Source: Moryella indoligenes
GTDB lineage: Bacteria > Bacillota > Clostridia > Lachnospirales > Lachnospiraceae
Assembly (NCBI RefSeq): GCF_030812885.1
Contig: NZ_JAUSTO010000011.1
Coordinates: 11,814 to 75,813 of the forward strand
Length of the DNA: 64,000 nt
Direction: 5' to 3'
Position numbers and translations under genes: made by a program
In this document: one piece after another, positions 15,631-24,882 of the stretch
Layout: each line of letters starts with the position of its first letter
Numbering within the stretch: position 1 is the first letter of the stretch
The notes under the pieces: generated by a model
Told to the model about the DNA's origin: nothing
Seen by the model: the letters and a program-made list of their open reading frames with translations, nothing else
The model's database searches: none

Positions 15631-17862
15631 ATGGAGACAAGCGTAAAAACCAATGTCATCAAGAGAAACGGTCAGGAAGTAAGCTTTGATGTGATGAAGA
15701 TTGTCAATGCGATTGATGCCGCCAATAAGGAGGTGGATCGCATTCATCAGCTGAATGTCTATCAGATTCAGGCCATCGCAGACAAGATTGCGGGTGAGGT
15801 GGCAAGAACTACGCACGCGGTCAATGTCGAGGACATTCAGGAGATGGTCGAGACGGGCATCATGGAGATGCGCGGCTTTGAGGTCGCGCAGAAGTATATC
15901 CGCTATCGCTACAGGCGGAACCTCGCCAGAAAGGCGAATACGACAGATGAGGGAATACTCTCGCTGATTGATCAGGCAAATGAGGAGGTCAAGCAGGAGA
16001 ATTCCAACAAGAATCCGGTCATCAATTCCACGCAGCGCGACTACATGGCGGGCGAGGTATCCAAGGACCTCACAAAGCGAATTCTGCTGCCGCAGGAGAT
16101 CGTCTCCGCGCATGAGCAGGGCATCATCCACTTTCACGATTCCGACTACTATGCGCAGCGGGAGCACAACTGCGATCTCATCAATCTGGAGGATATGCTG
16201 CAGAACGGAACGGTCATCAGTGAGACTCTGATTGAGCGTCCGCACAGCTTTTTCACTGCCTGCAATGTCACCACGCAGATTGTGGCGCAGGTCGCTTCCA
16301 ATCAGTACGGCGGTCAGTCCTTCACACTCTCGCATCTCGCGCCCTTTGTGGACGTGAGCCGTCAGAAGATCCGCAAGGCAGTGCTGGAGGAGCGGGAGCT
16401 CTGCGGGGAGTCCACGGATGATGCGATTATCTCGAAGATTGTGGAGCGCCGTCTCGCAGAGGAAATCCGCAGCGGAATTCAGACAATTCAGTATCAGCTC
16501 ATCACGCTTATGACCTGCAACGGGCAGGCGCCCTTTGTCACAATGTTCATGTATCTTGACGAGGTGCCGGAGGGAAGAACCAGAGATGACCTTGCCGCCA
16601 TCATCCGTGAGGTTCTGTTACAGAGAATGCGCGGCGTGAAGAATGAAAAGGGAGTCTGGATCACCCCGGCTTTCCCGAAGCTCATCTATGTACTGGATGA
16701 GGATAATATCACAGAGGACGCACCCTACTGGAGTCTCACGGAGCTCGCCGCGGAGTGCACCGCAAGGCGCTTGGTTCCGGACTATATCTCCGCGAAGAAG
16801 ATGAAGGAATATAAAAACGGCGATGTGTATCCCTGCATGGGCTGCCGCTCCTTCCTCACCCCGGACGACAGGGGCCTCGGTGAGAACGGAGCGCACAAGT
16901 ATTACGGGCGCTTCAATCAGGGTGTTGTCACCATCAACCTCGTGGACGTCGCCTGCTCCTCCTACGGAGATATGGACAAGTTCTGGAAGATACTGGACGA
17001 GCGCCTGGAGCTCTGCCACAGAGCCCTGCGCTGCCGCCATGAGCGCCTCATGGGAACTGTCTCCGATGTCGCTCCCATACTCTGGCAGCACGGCGCGCTG
17101 GCGCGCCTCAAGAAGGGTGAGACCATCGACAGGCTGCTTTTTGACAACTACTCGACGATCTCTCTCGGCTATGCGGGACTCTATGAGATGTGCATGCGCA
17201 TGACCGGAAAGAGTCACACGGATCCGGAGGCGAAGCCCTTCGCGCTGGCGGTCATGAAGCGGCTGAACGACAAGTGTGCGGAGTGGAGAGCTGCGGAGCG
17301 CATCAGCTATTCTCTCTACGGGACGCCGATGGAGTCCACCACCTACAAGTTTGCAAAGTGCCTGCAGAAGCGCTTCGGCATCATCAAGAATGTCACGGAT
17401 AAGAATTACATCACAAACAGCTATCACGTCCACGTCACAGAGAAGATCGACGCCTTCAAGAAGCTGAACTTTGAGGCGGAGTTCCAGAAGCTCTCTCCGG
17501 GCGGCGCGATCAGCTATGTCGAGGTTCCGAATATGCAGAACAATATTCCGGCTGTCCTCTCTGTGATGCGCTATATCTACGACAACATCATGTACGCTGA
17601 GCTGAACACAAAGAGCGATTACTGCCAGGTCTGCGGCTACGACGGGGAGATTAAGATCCGTGAGAACGAGAACGGCAAGCTGATCTGGGAGTGCCCGAAC
17701 TGCGGAAACCACGATCAGGAGAAGATGTTTGTCGCGAGACGCACCTGCGGCTACATTGGGACGCAGTTCTGGAATCAGGGCAGAACGCAGGAGATCCGGG
17801 ACAGAGTGCTTCATGTGTCCAGCCCGAAGCTCTCGGTCGGCTGCAAGAGTACCGCGGAATAA
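15631..17862 (+). CDS. nrdD: Anaerobic (class III) ribonucleoside-triphosphate reductase NrdD
   Basis: Glycyl-radical enzyme of 743 residues that makes deoxyribonucleotides without oxygen. The N-terminal ATP-cone (VIKRNGQEVSFDVMKIVNA) is the allosteric domain. The core includes YYAQREHNCDLINLEDML. Near the C-terminus two CxxC pairs (CQVCGYDG and CPNCGNHD) bind zinc, followed by the glycyl-radical loop RRTCGYIGTQFWNQGRTQEI. I chose ATG 15631 because GGGGGAGAG lies just upstream and the protein then begins at the ATP-cone; an upstream in-frame TTG at 15607 is less likely. Its activase NrdG follows, and NrdR-like boxes precede it. Confidence 0.96.
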   Translation: METSVKTNVIKRNGQEVSFDVMKIVNAIDAANKEVDRIHQLNVYQIQAIADKIAGEVARTTHAVNVEDIQEMVETGIMEMRGFEVAQKYIRYRYRRNLARKANTTDEGILSLIDQANEEVKQENSNKNPVINSTQRDYMAGEVSKDLTKRILLPQEIVSAHEQGIIHFHDSDYYAQREHNCDLINLEDMLQNGTVISETLIERPHSFFTACNVTTQIVAQVASNQYGGQSFTLSHLAPFVDVSRQKIRKAVLEERELCGESTDDAIISKIVERRLAEEIRSGIQTIQYQLITLMTCNGQAPFVTMFMYLDEVPEGRTRDDLAAIIREVLLQRMRGVKNEKGVWITPAFPKLIYVLDEDNITEDAPYWSLTELAAECTARRLVPDYISAKKMKEYKNGDVYPCMGCRSFLTPDDRGLGENGAHKYYGRFNQGVVTINLVDVACSSYGDMDKFWKILDERLELCHRALRCRHERLMGTVSDVAPILWQHGALARLKKGETIDRLLFDNYSTISLGYAGLYEMCMRMTGKSHTDPEAKPFALAVMKRLNDKCAEWRAAERISYSLYGTPMESTTYKFAKCLQKRFGIIKNVTDKNYITNSYHVHVTEKIDAFKKLNFEAEFQKLSPGGAISYVEVPNMQNNIPAVLSVMRYIYDNIMYAELNTKSDYCQVCGYDGEIKIRENENGKLIWECPNCGNHDQEKMFVARRTCGYIGTQFWNQGRTQEIRDRVLHVSSPKLSVGCKSTAE

Positions 17863-17909
17863 GAGCCTGCCCGGAGCTCTGTTTTGGATTCGGAAGGCAG
17901 AGGGAAGAG

Positions 17910-17935
17910 GAGGCCGCGAGAGCGGTCTCTTCTTT
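17910..17935 (+). terminator. Intrinsic terminator or attenuator between nrdD and nrdG
   Basis: GAGGCCGC and GCGGTCTC form an eight-pair stem (one G-T pair) closed by a GAGA tetraloop and followed by TTCTTT. It sits in the 170-base gap after nrdD, so nrdG transcription is probably lower than nrdD or has its own start. Confidence 0.6.
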
Positions 17936-18032
17936 AATCCTATAGAAAACCTTTCCGGGATTTCTTACAGGGTTCCCAGGAAGGCAGTGAACTTTCTGCT
18001 CTGTGAGAGAATAAGGAAAAGAGGAGCAGAAT

Positions 18033-18581
18033 ATGAATTATGGTCAGGTGTTTTACGCAGATATGGCAAATGGCATCGGCTGCCGCATCTCTCTGTTTGT
18101 GAGTGGCTGCACGCATCACTGCGCGGAGTGCTTCAATCAGGAAACCTGGGACTTTCAGTATGGGCTGCCCTTTGATCGGGTGGCGGAGGATGATATCATT
18201 GAGAACCTGAAGCCCTCCTATATTGACGGGCTCTCTCTGCTCGGCGGGGAGCCCATGGAGCTCTCCAATCAGGCGGTGCTGCGGCCCTTTCTGGAGCGGG
18301 TGAAGCGGGAGAGTCCGCACTCCACGGTCTGGATCTACTCCGGCTACACCTGGGAAGAGCTGAATGACGAAACAAATCGCCGCTGTCACAGCTCGGACAC
18401 GGCGGCGATACTTGAGATGACAGATATACTTGTGGATGGAGAGTTCGACAGGACAAAAAAGGATCTGAGCCTACGCTTCCGCGGCAGCAGCAACCAGCGC
18501 GTCATCGACGTACAGGAGAGTCTGAAGCAGGGGAAGCCGGTGCTCTCCGGATACGGAGAAAAGAAAAGACCCGGGGAGTGA
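18033..18581 (+). CDS. nrdG: Anaerobic ribonucleotide reductase activating protein NrdG
   Basis: Radical SAM activase of 182 residues that generates the glycyl radical on NrdD. The cluster motif is CTHHCAECFNQETWDF, with the CxxxCxxC spacing of this family. LSLLGGEPMELSNQ is the SAM-contacting GGEP motif, and IYSGYTWEEL is a typical NrdG segment. GAGGAGCAG precedes ATG 18033. It lies 170 bases after nrdD with a terminator-like hairpin between them. Confidence 0.95.
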   Translation: MNYGQVFYADMANGIGCRISLFVSGCTHHCAECFNQETWDFQYGLPFDRVAEDDIIENLKPSYIDGLSLLGGEPMELSNQAVLRPFLERVKRESPHSTVWIYSGYTWEELNDETNRRCHSSDTAAILEMTDILVDGEFDRTKKDLSLRFRGSSNQRVIDVQESLKQGKPVLSGYGEKKRPGE

Positions 18582-18587
18582 CTCCGC

Positions 18588-19016
18588 TCAGTTGCTGTTG
18601 ATAAGATACAGACCGACCATGCAGACCAGAATACCCATGATTTTTTTCGGAGTGATTGCCTCGTGGTAGAAGAGGACGCCGATCAGAACCAGCACAACCG
18701 CGAGTATGGAGGCATACACCAGCTCGCCGGAGCTCACATTCCAGCCGACCTTGTACATATAGATGGTTCCGGCCTCCAGTCCGACCAGAGAGACGCCGAG
18801 TGCCAGGCTGGTCCAGTTCAGCGCGTGGTATTCGTGCAGGAGATCACCGCCGCGGTTCAGGCCAAAGTAGAGCAGCAGAGAGGCAGTCGCACTCACGAGA
18901 TAGGTCACAATGAGCGCCGCAAGCGGATTGATATTTTCCGGTGTAGACTTGGAACAGACATGGTAGACGATATTGGAGAGAACAATCAGTGCAATCGGAC
19001 CGTAGTATGTGAGCAT
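18588..19016 (-). CDS. Small EamA/DMT-superfamily permease
   Basis: A 142-residue protein with about four to five hydrophobic helices and the C-terminal ASILAVVLVLIGVLFYHEAI pattern of a DMT half-transporter. That is roughly half the length of a usual EamA protein, so it probably works as a dimer or is one of the short EamA-like forms. GGAGGCCTT precedes the ATG at 19016. It has its own promoter and a leader with a terminator-like hairpin, and is convergent with nrdG. The substrate is unknown. Confidence 0.75.
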   Translation of the reverse strand: MLTYYGPIALIVLSNIVYHVCSKSTPENINPLAALIVTYLVSATASLLLYFGLNRGGDLLHEYHALNWTSLALGVSLVGLEAGTIYMYKVGWNVSSGELVYASILAVVLVLIGVLFYHEAITPKKIMGILVCMVGLYLINSN

Positions 19017-19037
19017 AAGGCCTCCGCGATAGAATTA

Positions 19038-19073
19038 AGAAAAACAACTGCCGGGCAGCTTTGCTGTCTGCCC
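19038..19073 (-). terminator. Terminator-like hairpin in the leader of the EamA gene
   Basis: On the minus strand GGGCAG pairs with CTGCCC over a nine-base loop. After a short second palindrome (CTGCCCGGCAG) comes TTGTTTTTCTT. It lies between the promoter and the start codon, so it could act as an attenuator; no known riboswitch class is recognisable. Confidence 0.45.
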
Positions 19074-19109
19074 TGATAAGACGTGTGCAGTAAGGATGCT
19101 TATCCGGCG

Positions 19110-19139
19110 ATTATAACACAGTGCAGATTTGCCGGTCAA
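19110..19139 (-). promoter_or_regulatory. Promoter of the EamA gene
   Basis: On the minus strand TTGACC (19139-19134) and TATAAT (19115-19110) are 18 bases apart. Transcription would start near 19103, leaving a leader of about 87 bases. Confidence 0.65.
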
Positions 19140-19153
19140 ATTTCAGAAATAAT

Positions 19154-19181
19154 TTTACAATGCGCGGGATTGTGCTATACT
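19154..19181 (+). promoter_or_regulatory. Promoter of enolase
   Basis: TTTACA (19154-19159) and TATACT (19176-19181) are 16 bases apart, with an extended -10 TG at 19173. The leader to the eno start is about 105 bases. Confidence 0.7.
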
Positions 19182-19293
19182 GTGATAGAATTAACAAAGC
19201 CACTGAGACTCAGAGCCTGGAATCAGGTAAATACCGCGTGCAGACAGAGCTGCTCACGGAGAAGTTCAGCAAAGAAAGCAATGGAGGATAAGC

Positions 19294-20586
19294 ATGAAGC
19301 ATCTGGAAATCGAAAAGGTCATAGGTCGTGAAATTATTGATTCCCGCGGAAATCCCACGGTTGAGGCAGAGGTCATTCTGACGGACGGCACGGTCGGAAG
19401 AGGCGCGGCGCCGAGCGGAGCTTCCACCGGCGAGTTTGAGGCGATTGAGCTGAGAGACGGCGACAAGACAAAGTTCGGAGGAAAGGGCGTCGCTTCGGCT
19501 GTCCAGAATATTAATACCGTGATCAGTGATGCGATCAGGGGGATGGATCCGCAGAATGTCTATGCGGTTGATGCTGCCATGCTGAAGGCAGACGGCACGG
19601 ACAACAAGTCGAAGCTGGGCGCAAACGCGATTCTCGCTGTATCCATCGCGAGTGCAAAGGCAGCGGCAGAGGCGCTTGGCACCCCGCTGTACCGCTTCCT
19701 CGGCGGAGCGAATGCGAATCGTCTTCCGGTTCCGATGATGAATATCTTAAACGGCGGCGCTCATGCGACCAACTCTGTTGACACGCAGGAGTTTATGATC
19801 ATGCCGGTCGGCGCTCCTTCCTTCCGCGAGGGGCTGCGCTGGTGCACCGAGGTATTCCATGCGCTTCAGAAGATTCTGAAGGACGAGGGCAATACCACGG
19901 CTGTCGGTGATGAGGGTGGCTTTGCACCGAACTTAAAGGACGACGAGGACACCATCGAGCACATTCTCGCGGCGATCCGCAACGCAGGCTATAAGCCGGG
20001 CGAGGATTTTGTGCTTGCCATGGATGCGGCATCCAGTGAGTGGAAGAGCGAGAAGGGCATCGGCTTCTATCATCAGCCGAAGTCCGGCAGAGACTTCAGC
20101 TCCGACGAGCTCATTGCACACTGGAAGAAGCTGATTGAGAAGTACCCGATCTGGTCCATCGAGGATGGTCTCGATGAGGAGGACTGGGAAGGCTGGAAGA
20201 AGATGACTGCGGAGCTCGGCGACAAGGTGCAGCTCGTCGGAGACGATCTCTTTGTCACCAATACGAAGCGTCTCGCGAAGGGCATTGAGCTCGGCTGCGG
20301 AAACTCCATCCTCATCAAGCTGAACCAGATCGGCTCTGTCTCCGAGACGCTTGAGGCGATCAAGATGGCGCACAAGGCGGGCTATACCGCGATCTCCTCT
20401 CACCGCTCCGGTGAGACGGAGGACACCACAATTGCCGATCTCGCAGTTGCACTGAACACCTGCCAGATCAAGACTGGCGCGCCGAGCCGCAGCGAGAGAG
20501 TTGCGAAGTACAATCAGCTGCTCCGGATCGAGGAGGAGCTGGGCACAGCTGCGGTATATCCGGGCAAGGGTGCGTTCAACAGATAA
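19294..20586 (+). CDS. eno: Enolase
   Basis: Glycolytic 2-phosphoglycerate dehydratase of 430 residues. Visible hallmarks are GREIIDSRGNPTVEAEV near the N-terminus, GAPSGASTGEFEA as AAPSGASTGEFEA, the metal-binding region PIWSIEDGLDEEDWEGW, LVGDDLFVTN, LIKLNQIGSVSETL and the C-terminal SHRSGETEDTTIADLAV. ATG 19294 follows GGAGGATAAGC. It is flanked by its own promoter and terminator, so it appears monocistronic. Confidence 0.98.
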   Translation: MKHLEIEKVIGREIIDSRGNPTVEAEVILTDGTVGRGAAPSGASTGEFEAIELRDGDKTKFGGKGVASAVQNINTVISDAIRGMDPQNVYAVDAAMLKADGTDNKSKLGANAILAVSIASAKAAAEALGTPLYRFLGGANANRLPVPMMNILNGGAHATNSVDTQEFMIMPVGAPSFREGLRWCTEVFHALQKILKDEGNTTAVGDEGGFAPNLKDDEDTIEHILAAIRNAGYKPGEDFVLAMDAASSEWKSEKGIGFYHQPKSGRDFSSDELIAHWKKLIEKYPIWSIEDGLDEEDWEGWKKMTAELGDKVQLVGDDLFVTNTKRLAKGIELGCGNSILIKLNQIGSVSETLEAIKMAHKAGYTAISSHRSGETEDTTIADLAVALNTCQIKTGAPSRSERVAKYNQLLRIEEELGTAAVYPGKGAFNR

Positions 20587-20630
20587 GAGGCGGCACACAG
20601 CAGAGCTTTGACAGGAAATGAAACAGACAG

Positions 20631-20668
20631 AGGCAGGAACTTCACACAGGAGCTCCTGCCTTTATTTG
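20631..20668 (+). terminator. Intrinsic terminator after eno
   Basis: The arms GGCAGGA and TCCTGCC, with CT/AG pairs inside, flank a short loop and are followed by TTTATTTG. Confidence 0.75.
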
Positions 20669-20742
20669 TCATACAGGAAAACCCCCTTTTTATAAATGGA
20701 ACTTGCGTTTTCCGACAGATGTGTTAATATTTGATTAGGCAG

Positions 20743-20773
20743 AGCTAACTCAAATCCCTTGGTTAGCTTTTTC
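20743..20773 (+). terminator. Hairpin with T-run in the leader of the surface-protein gene
   Basis: AGCTAAC (20743-20749) and GTTAGCT (20762-20768) form a seven-pair stem followed by TTTTTCT, about 45 bases before the start codon at 20815. Its form is that of an intrinsic terminator placed in the leader. It could be an attenuator, or it could end a short upstream transcript. Confidence 0.5.
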
Positions 20774-20814
20774 TAATGAAAGTAAGCAAAAGAAAATAAA
20801 GAGGGGAGTAAGGT

Positions 20815-23800
20815 ATGAAGTTAAGAAATGTTTTATCTAAGCTGCTGTGCGGCTGCCTCGCGACGTCCATGCTGAGCACGTCCGTGGTCGCGCCCGTCTT
20901 TGCAGCGGGAACGGGGGCAGGGAATCGGACTGTCTCATCAGAGGAAGCACAGGCAGAAATGCCGGATTTTGATGCGGCAGTCTCTGGTGCGGCACTGATT
21001 CCGGACGGAGAAGACGAGGCGGCAGAGGAGTCTTTTGAGATTGCCAGTGCTGCAAATGCAGAGAGCAGGCAGAGGCGAGAGAGAGGCGGCGCATTGGCTG
21101 CGGAGTCTATTAGGGGCGATGGTGATGTGACAGAGGAGGCTGCAGAGCAGGTGACGGTCAGCTTCTCTGTGAAGGGGAACGGATATCTGAAGTACAGGAC
21201 AGCGGAGGGCGGCGAGGAGCAGGAATTTCGTCCGACGACTGAAAATGCAGAGCTGGAGATTAGTATTCCTTCGGGACTCAAGCTGAACAGAGCTCCGGTC
21301 AAAACTGCTACAGACGATAGCGAAAACTACTTGCTGCTCTATTGGGAGCTGTGGAGCGATACGGAGAATGAGTGGCAGAAGCTTTCAAAGCTCAAGCAGT
21401 ATCCCAACACGCTGGAGCTAGTGAGCGGTATGAGACTCAGAGCTGTATTTTCTTCCATGGCGGATCAGGGATATCTCTATATCAAGCCGATTGAGAAGAA
21501 GGATGATACAGAGCTCACAGAGGAGATGCTTTTTGCAGCCGTCTCCAGCGAAAGCAAACGACAGGATATCAGGAGCTTTCGTTTTGATCAGAAGCTGGTG
21601 AAGAAAGGTCTTTTAGCGGACGGAGAGGTAGAAAAGACAGTTTCCCTTCCGGTCACGGTTGTCTATAAAGATTTTTCTACCGATGGAAAGACGGTCAAGA
21701 TCCATATCACCCCCGGAGAGAAGCAGGCGGAGCCGGAGCTGCCGAAGCCGGAGCCGGGACAGGATGCGGAGGAGCTGCTGGGCTTTGAGAGCGCATTCGC
21801 CATGAGACAGACCGGAGAGGACAAAATCCTGCCGAATTTCACACTTCGCTGGCTGACACCGAAGAAGGTGGATTACTATCGCGTCACAGTCGATCGGACG
21901 GTTGAGGAGAAGTTCATTCCGACAGAGAAGGGCAGAAATTTTGAGGGTCAGAACACGATCTTTAATACCCTCTTCGACAGTGATTTCAATTTTGAGCTGA
22001 AGGACAGCGAGCAGCGCTTTCCGGTGCGCGTTGAGGCTTATCTGGGAACAGAGTGCATCGCAAAAATAGAGAAGGAACTGGTGGCGCCGGAGAAGGCCAA
22101 AATCGAGTCGATTACCGTGAATGGGGATCCCATTGAACGTGAGATGCAGTTTCATGCACCGCTGGAGGTTCAGCTGAAGCTCAATGCGGAGCTCATGAAG
22201 AAGTCGGCAGAGAACCACATCACCCTCGAGCACGGCGAAAATAAGATTCGTACAGAGCTGGAGTTCGGAGAGAAGAGCGTTACTCTGCGGCCCATAGAGG
22301 CGCTGCGGCAGGGGGAGCGATACACGCTGAAGATTGGCAGCTGGCTCCGGACCGAGGACCAGCGCTCCTTCCTCGAAAAAGAAGAGAGCTACATCCTTGA
22401 AGTAAAGAAGGAGGCGAATGCCGAGCCGCTTAAGCTGGCACAGCTTCTGGTGAATAATGACCCGGGGAAGGATCTTCTGAAAACACCGGACTATAAGCTG
22501 CAGACCGGGGACACGGGGCTCAGTCTCTACTTCAACCAGCCGGTATCCTTTGAGCATCTGGAAGAAGGAGACGTCAGCTTCCAGGGCAAGGGCATATGGC
22601 TCAGCAAGAAGGGAGCGGGTATCAATGACACAACCCGGCTCATGGGAGGAGAGCTTTTCCTCCGGGAGCTAGATGGAAAGCAGGTATCCTGTGTGAGCTT
22701 TCAGATGGCAGGCAAGGCGGCACATGTGGAATCGCAGGTGGAGCCGCTGGATGCAAACAGCTGCTACATTCTGCACATTGATGAGAAGATCGTCTCTGCG
22801 GCAGGTCAGCCGATCGAGGGCGGATTTACGAAGGAAATCTGCACCGGAGCGGTGGCGGCAAAGAGCTACACGATGGAAATCGGCAATGCAGAATTCATAG
22901 AACCCGCATCAAAAGAGCTGAAGCAGCAGATCCCCGCCGGAGCCAGAGTGCGGATCCGGGCAGCAAAGAAGGAAGGTCAGGAATTTATAGCCTGGTATCT
23001 GAGTGCTCTTCTGCAAGAGGAAGCGCCGGAGACTTATCGGGAGCTTCTTCGTCAGCAGAGCAATCCGGAGCTCAGCTTTACCATGCCGAAGACCGACCTG
23101 TATCTGTCACCGGATTACCGGAAGCCGCAGGGAGGCGGGCAGGAGACAGAGCAGAAGGAGCAGACAGAGCTGGAGAAGTTTTTGCAGGAGAAGAATGTGA
23201 TCCCGGGCGCGGAGGTTCTTGAGCGAAGGGCCGCGGCTGAGGGGCTGAAGGTTCTGCTGTTGAAGAAGCGCTATCTGCTGCTTCAGAAGGCGGAGACTGT
23301 GTGCGGTCTCTCCGTCAATGCAGAGGGGATGCTCTTTGGCGTTGCGACCGTGGCAGACTGGAAGGCAGGAGAACTGAAAAGAGAGATCAGAATTCCGGTA
23401 CAGCTGAAGCAGACGGAGGCCGCACTTGAGCTCAGCGATGATCTGCTGAACGGAGGAGAGGGAGATTCAGCAGTGCCGCTTCAGCTCTATGTCCCGGTGA
23501 CGATACTCCGCGATGAGAACCGGAACGGCAGAGCAGATCTCTCGGAGCAGGGAGGCAAGACGAATGCGGAGCGTATTGCAGAAATCAAGGAACAGATTCA
23601 ATTCCGGCAGCTCACGCTGAAGGAGAATCAGCCGGTTCCGGAGCATGAGGAGGAAGTGCTCAGCGTGCTGAAGCTTCCGCGGAATGTGGAGCTCATCGCG
23701 GCACCCGAGACCTGCGGGCTGTCTCTCTCTGCGGACGGAAACATCAGCGGTGTACCGGATGTAGTGGACTGGAATGCGGGAGAGCGCATTCGCGTGATCA

Positions 23801-24768
23801 CGATTCCCGTTGAGCTGGAGATCATTTCAGAGAATGAGGCAGAAGCAGGACTTCCGTTCCGCTATCCTGTCACTGTTGTCATAGAGCGAGGCGAGCTGAA
23901 CCGGGCAAATGTACTGATTTCCGAGGATGTGGCGAACAGGCTGGCGGTTTATGGCATCGTTATGGACGGGCAGGCAATTTTCCAACCGGAGTCCGCAGCC
24001 TGGTACGATGCAGTCTATAAGGGAAATGCAAAGGTTCAGCGACTGGTCGGAAAGGAGTGGCAGGAGCTGCCAAAATCAGAGTACAGCTTTAATCCGGCGG
24101 CAAAGACCATTACCTTTGCGGGAAGGCTGCTGAAGACCGGCGATCTGCTTCGCATTGCCGTTCAGAATTATGAGGATATCTGGATGAAGCTTGTGAATCC
24201 TGAGGATCACAGGGACAGTGAAGGTAATATTCCGCCGGTTGCACTTTATCTTCTCGATGAGAATCCACTGACAGGGCAGCAGGGAGAGAAGCCCGCGCCG
24301 AAGCCGGAGAAGAAGGAACCTGAGAAGAAGCCCGCGCCGAAGCCGGAGAAGAAGCCGGACGGTGGAAGCGCCGGAAGCTCCGGAAGCTCCGGCGGTACAC
24401 ACAGCAGGCACAGAAGAGGCTCAGGCGGTGGTGGCGGCGGACATGCGGCGACTGCGAACCGGAGTACTGCGGGCAGTCAGCAGAGAGCACTTCCGGATAC
24501 CAGCGGGAGCTGGGTGAAAAATCCGGAGGGCGGCTGGAAGTTTACCGATCCGCTCGGTCAGGTCTACCGCAACTGGTGGATCGTATCCGGCAACCGCTGG
24601 TATTACGCCGGGAATGACGGAAATCTTCTGTATGGCTGGCAGTTTATTGGCGGGCACTGGTACTATTTCTCAAAGTATCTTCTGAACGGAAATCCGCAGG
24701 GAGCTCTGCTCACCAGCACAGTCACACCGGACGGCTATCTGGTGGATGAAAACGGGAGATGGAACTGA
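20815..24768 (+). CDS. Large secreted surface protein with Ig-like modules and C-terminal cell-wall-binding repeats
   Basis: A 1317-residue exported protein. The signal peptide ends near VAPVFA (about residue 31). After an acidic low-complexity region come beta-rich modules. Residues about 430-530 and 540-690 resemble Big_5/SbsA Ig-like domains (for example LRPIEALRQGERYTLKIG). Residues about 785-880 and 922-1025 form an internal duplication with CGLSVNAEGMLFGV and CGLSLSADGNISGV, both followed by ADWKAGE/VDWNAGE. A Pro-Lys-Glu linker (KPAPKPEKKPDGG) and a Gly-Ser-His stretch lead to residues 1229-1317, which carry aromatic-glycine repeats (NRWYYAGNDGNLLYGWQF) of the choline-binding/CW_binding type. 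There is no LPXTG motif, so attachment is probably non-covalent. The ligand or host role is unknown. Confidence 0.85.
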   Translation: MKLRNVLSKLLCGCLATSMLSTSVVAPVFAAGTGAGNRTVSSEEAQAEMPDFDAAVSGAALIPDGEDEAAEESFEIASAANAESRQRRERGGALAAESIRGDGDVTEEAAEQVTVSFSVKGNGYLKYRTAEGGEEQEFRPTTENAELEISIPSGLKLNRAPVKTATDDSENYLLLYWELWSDTENEWQKLSKLKQYPNTLELVSGMRLRAVFSSMADQGYLYIKPIEKKDDTELTEEMLFAAVSSESKRQDIRSFRFDQKLVKKGLLADGEVEKTVSLPVTVVYKDFSTDGKTVKIHITPGEKQAEPELPKPEPGQDAEELLGFESAFAMRQTGEDKILPNFTLRWLTPKKVDYYRVTVDRTVEEKFIPTEKGRNFEGQNTIFNTLFDSDFNFELKDSEQRFPVRVEAYLGTECIAKIEKELVAPEKAKIESITVNGDPIEREMQFHAPLEVQLKLNAELMKKSAENHITLEHGENKIRTELEFGEKSVTLRPIEALRQGERYTLKIGSWLRTEDQRSFLEKEESYILEVKKEANAEPLKLAQLLVNNDPGKDLLKTPDYKLQTGDTGLSLYFNQPVSFEHLEEGDVSFQGKGIWLSKKGAGINDTTRLMGGELFLRELDGKQVSCVSFQMAGKAAHVESQVEPLDANSCYILHIDEKIVSAAGQPIEGGFTKEICTGAVAAKSYTMEIGNAEFIEPASKELKQQIPAGARVRIRAAKKEGQEFIAWYLSALLQEEAPETYRELLRQQSNPELSFTMPKTDLYLSPDYRKPQGGGQETEQKEQTELEKFLQEKNVIPGAEVLERRAAAEGLKVLLLKKRYLLLQKAETVCGLSVNAEGMLFGVATVADWKAGELKREIRIPVQLKQTEAALELSDDLLNGGEGDSAVPLQLYVPVTILRDENRNGRADLSEQGGKTNAERIAEIKEQIQFRQLTLKENQPVPEHEEEVLSVLKLPRNVELIAAPETCGLSLSADGNISGVPDVVDWNAGERIRVITIPVELEIISENEAEAGLPFRYPVTVVIERGELNRANVLISEDVANRLAVYGIVMDGQAIFQPESAAWYDAVYKGNAKVQRLVGKEWQELPKSEYSFNPAAKTITFAGRLLKTGDLLRIAVQNYEDIWMKLVNPEDHRDSEGNIPPVALYLLDENPLTGQQGEKPAPKPEKKEPEKKPAPKPEKKPDGGSAGSSGSSGGTHSRHRRGSGGGGGGHAATANRSTAGSQQRALPDTSGSWVKNPEGGWKFTDPLGQVYRNWWIVSGNRWYYAGNDGNLLYGWQFIGGHWYYFSKYLLNGNPQGALLTSTVTPDGYLVDENGRWN

Positions 24769-24829
24769 GAGACAGTGGTATCGTAGAATCGGCAAAATAG
24801 ATAGAACTGATATAACAGAAGGACACAGA

Positions 24830-24872
24830 AAATGCCCATCAGCTGAGTTTCAATAGCTGATGGGCATTTCTT
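24830..24872. terminator. Bidirectional terminator
   Basis: A perfect 15-base inverted repeat, AAATGCCCATCAGCT and AGCTGATGGGCATTT, surrounds a ten-base loop with A-rich and T-rich ends. It separates the surface-protein gene from the convergent yeiH-like gene. Confidence 0.8.
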
Positions 24873-24882
24873 AGTTCTTTCC

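Noticed and set aside
16618..17814. 398-codon open frame antisense to nrdD
   Set aside because: Antisense shadow of a conserved gene with no ribosome site.
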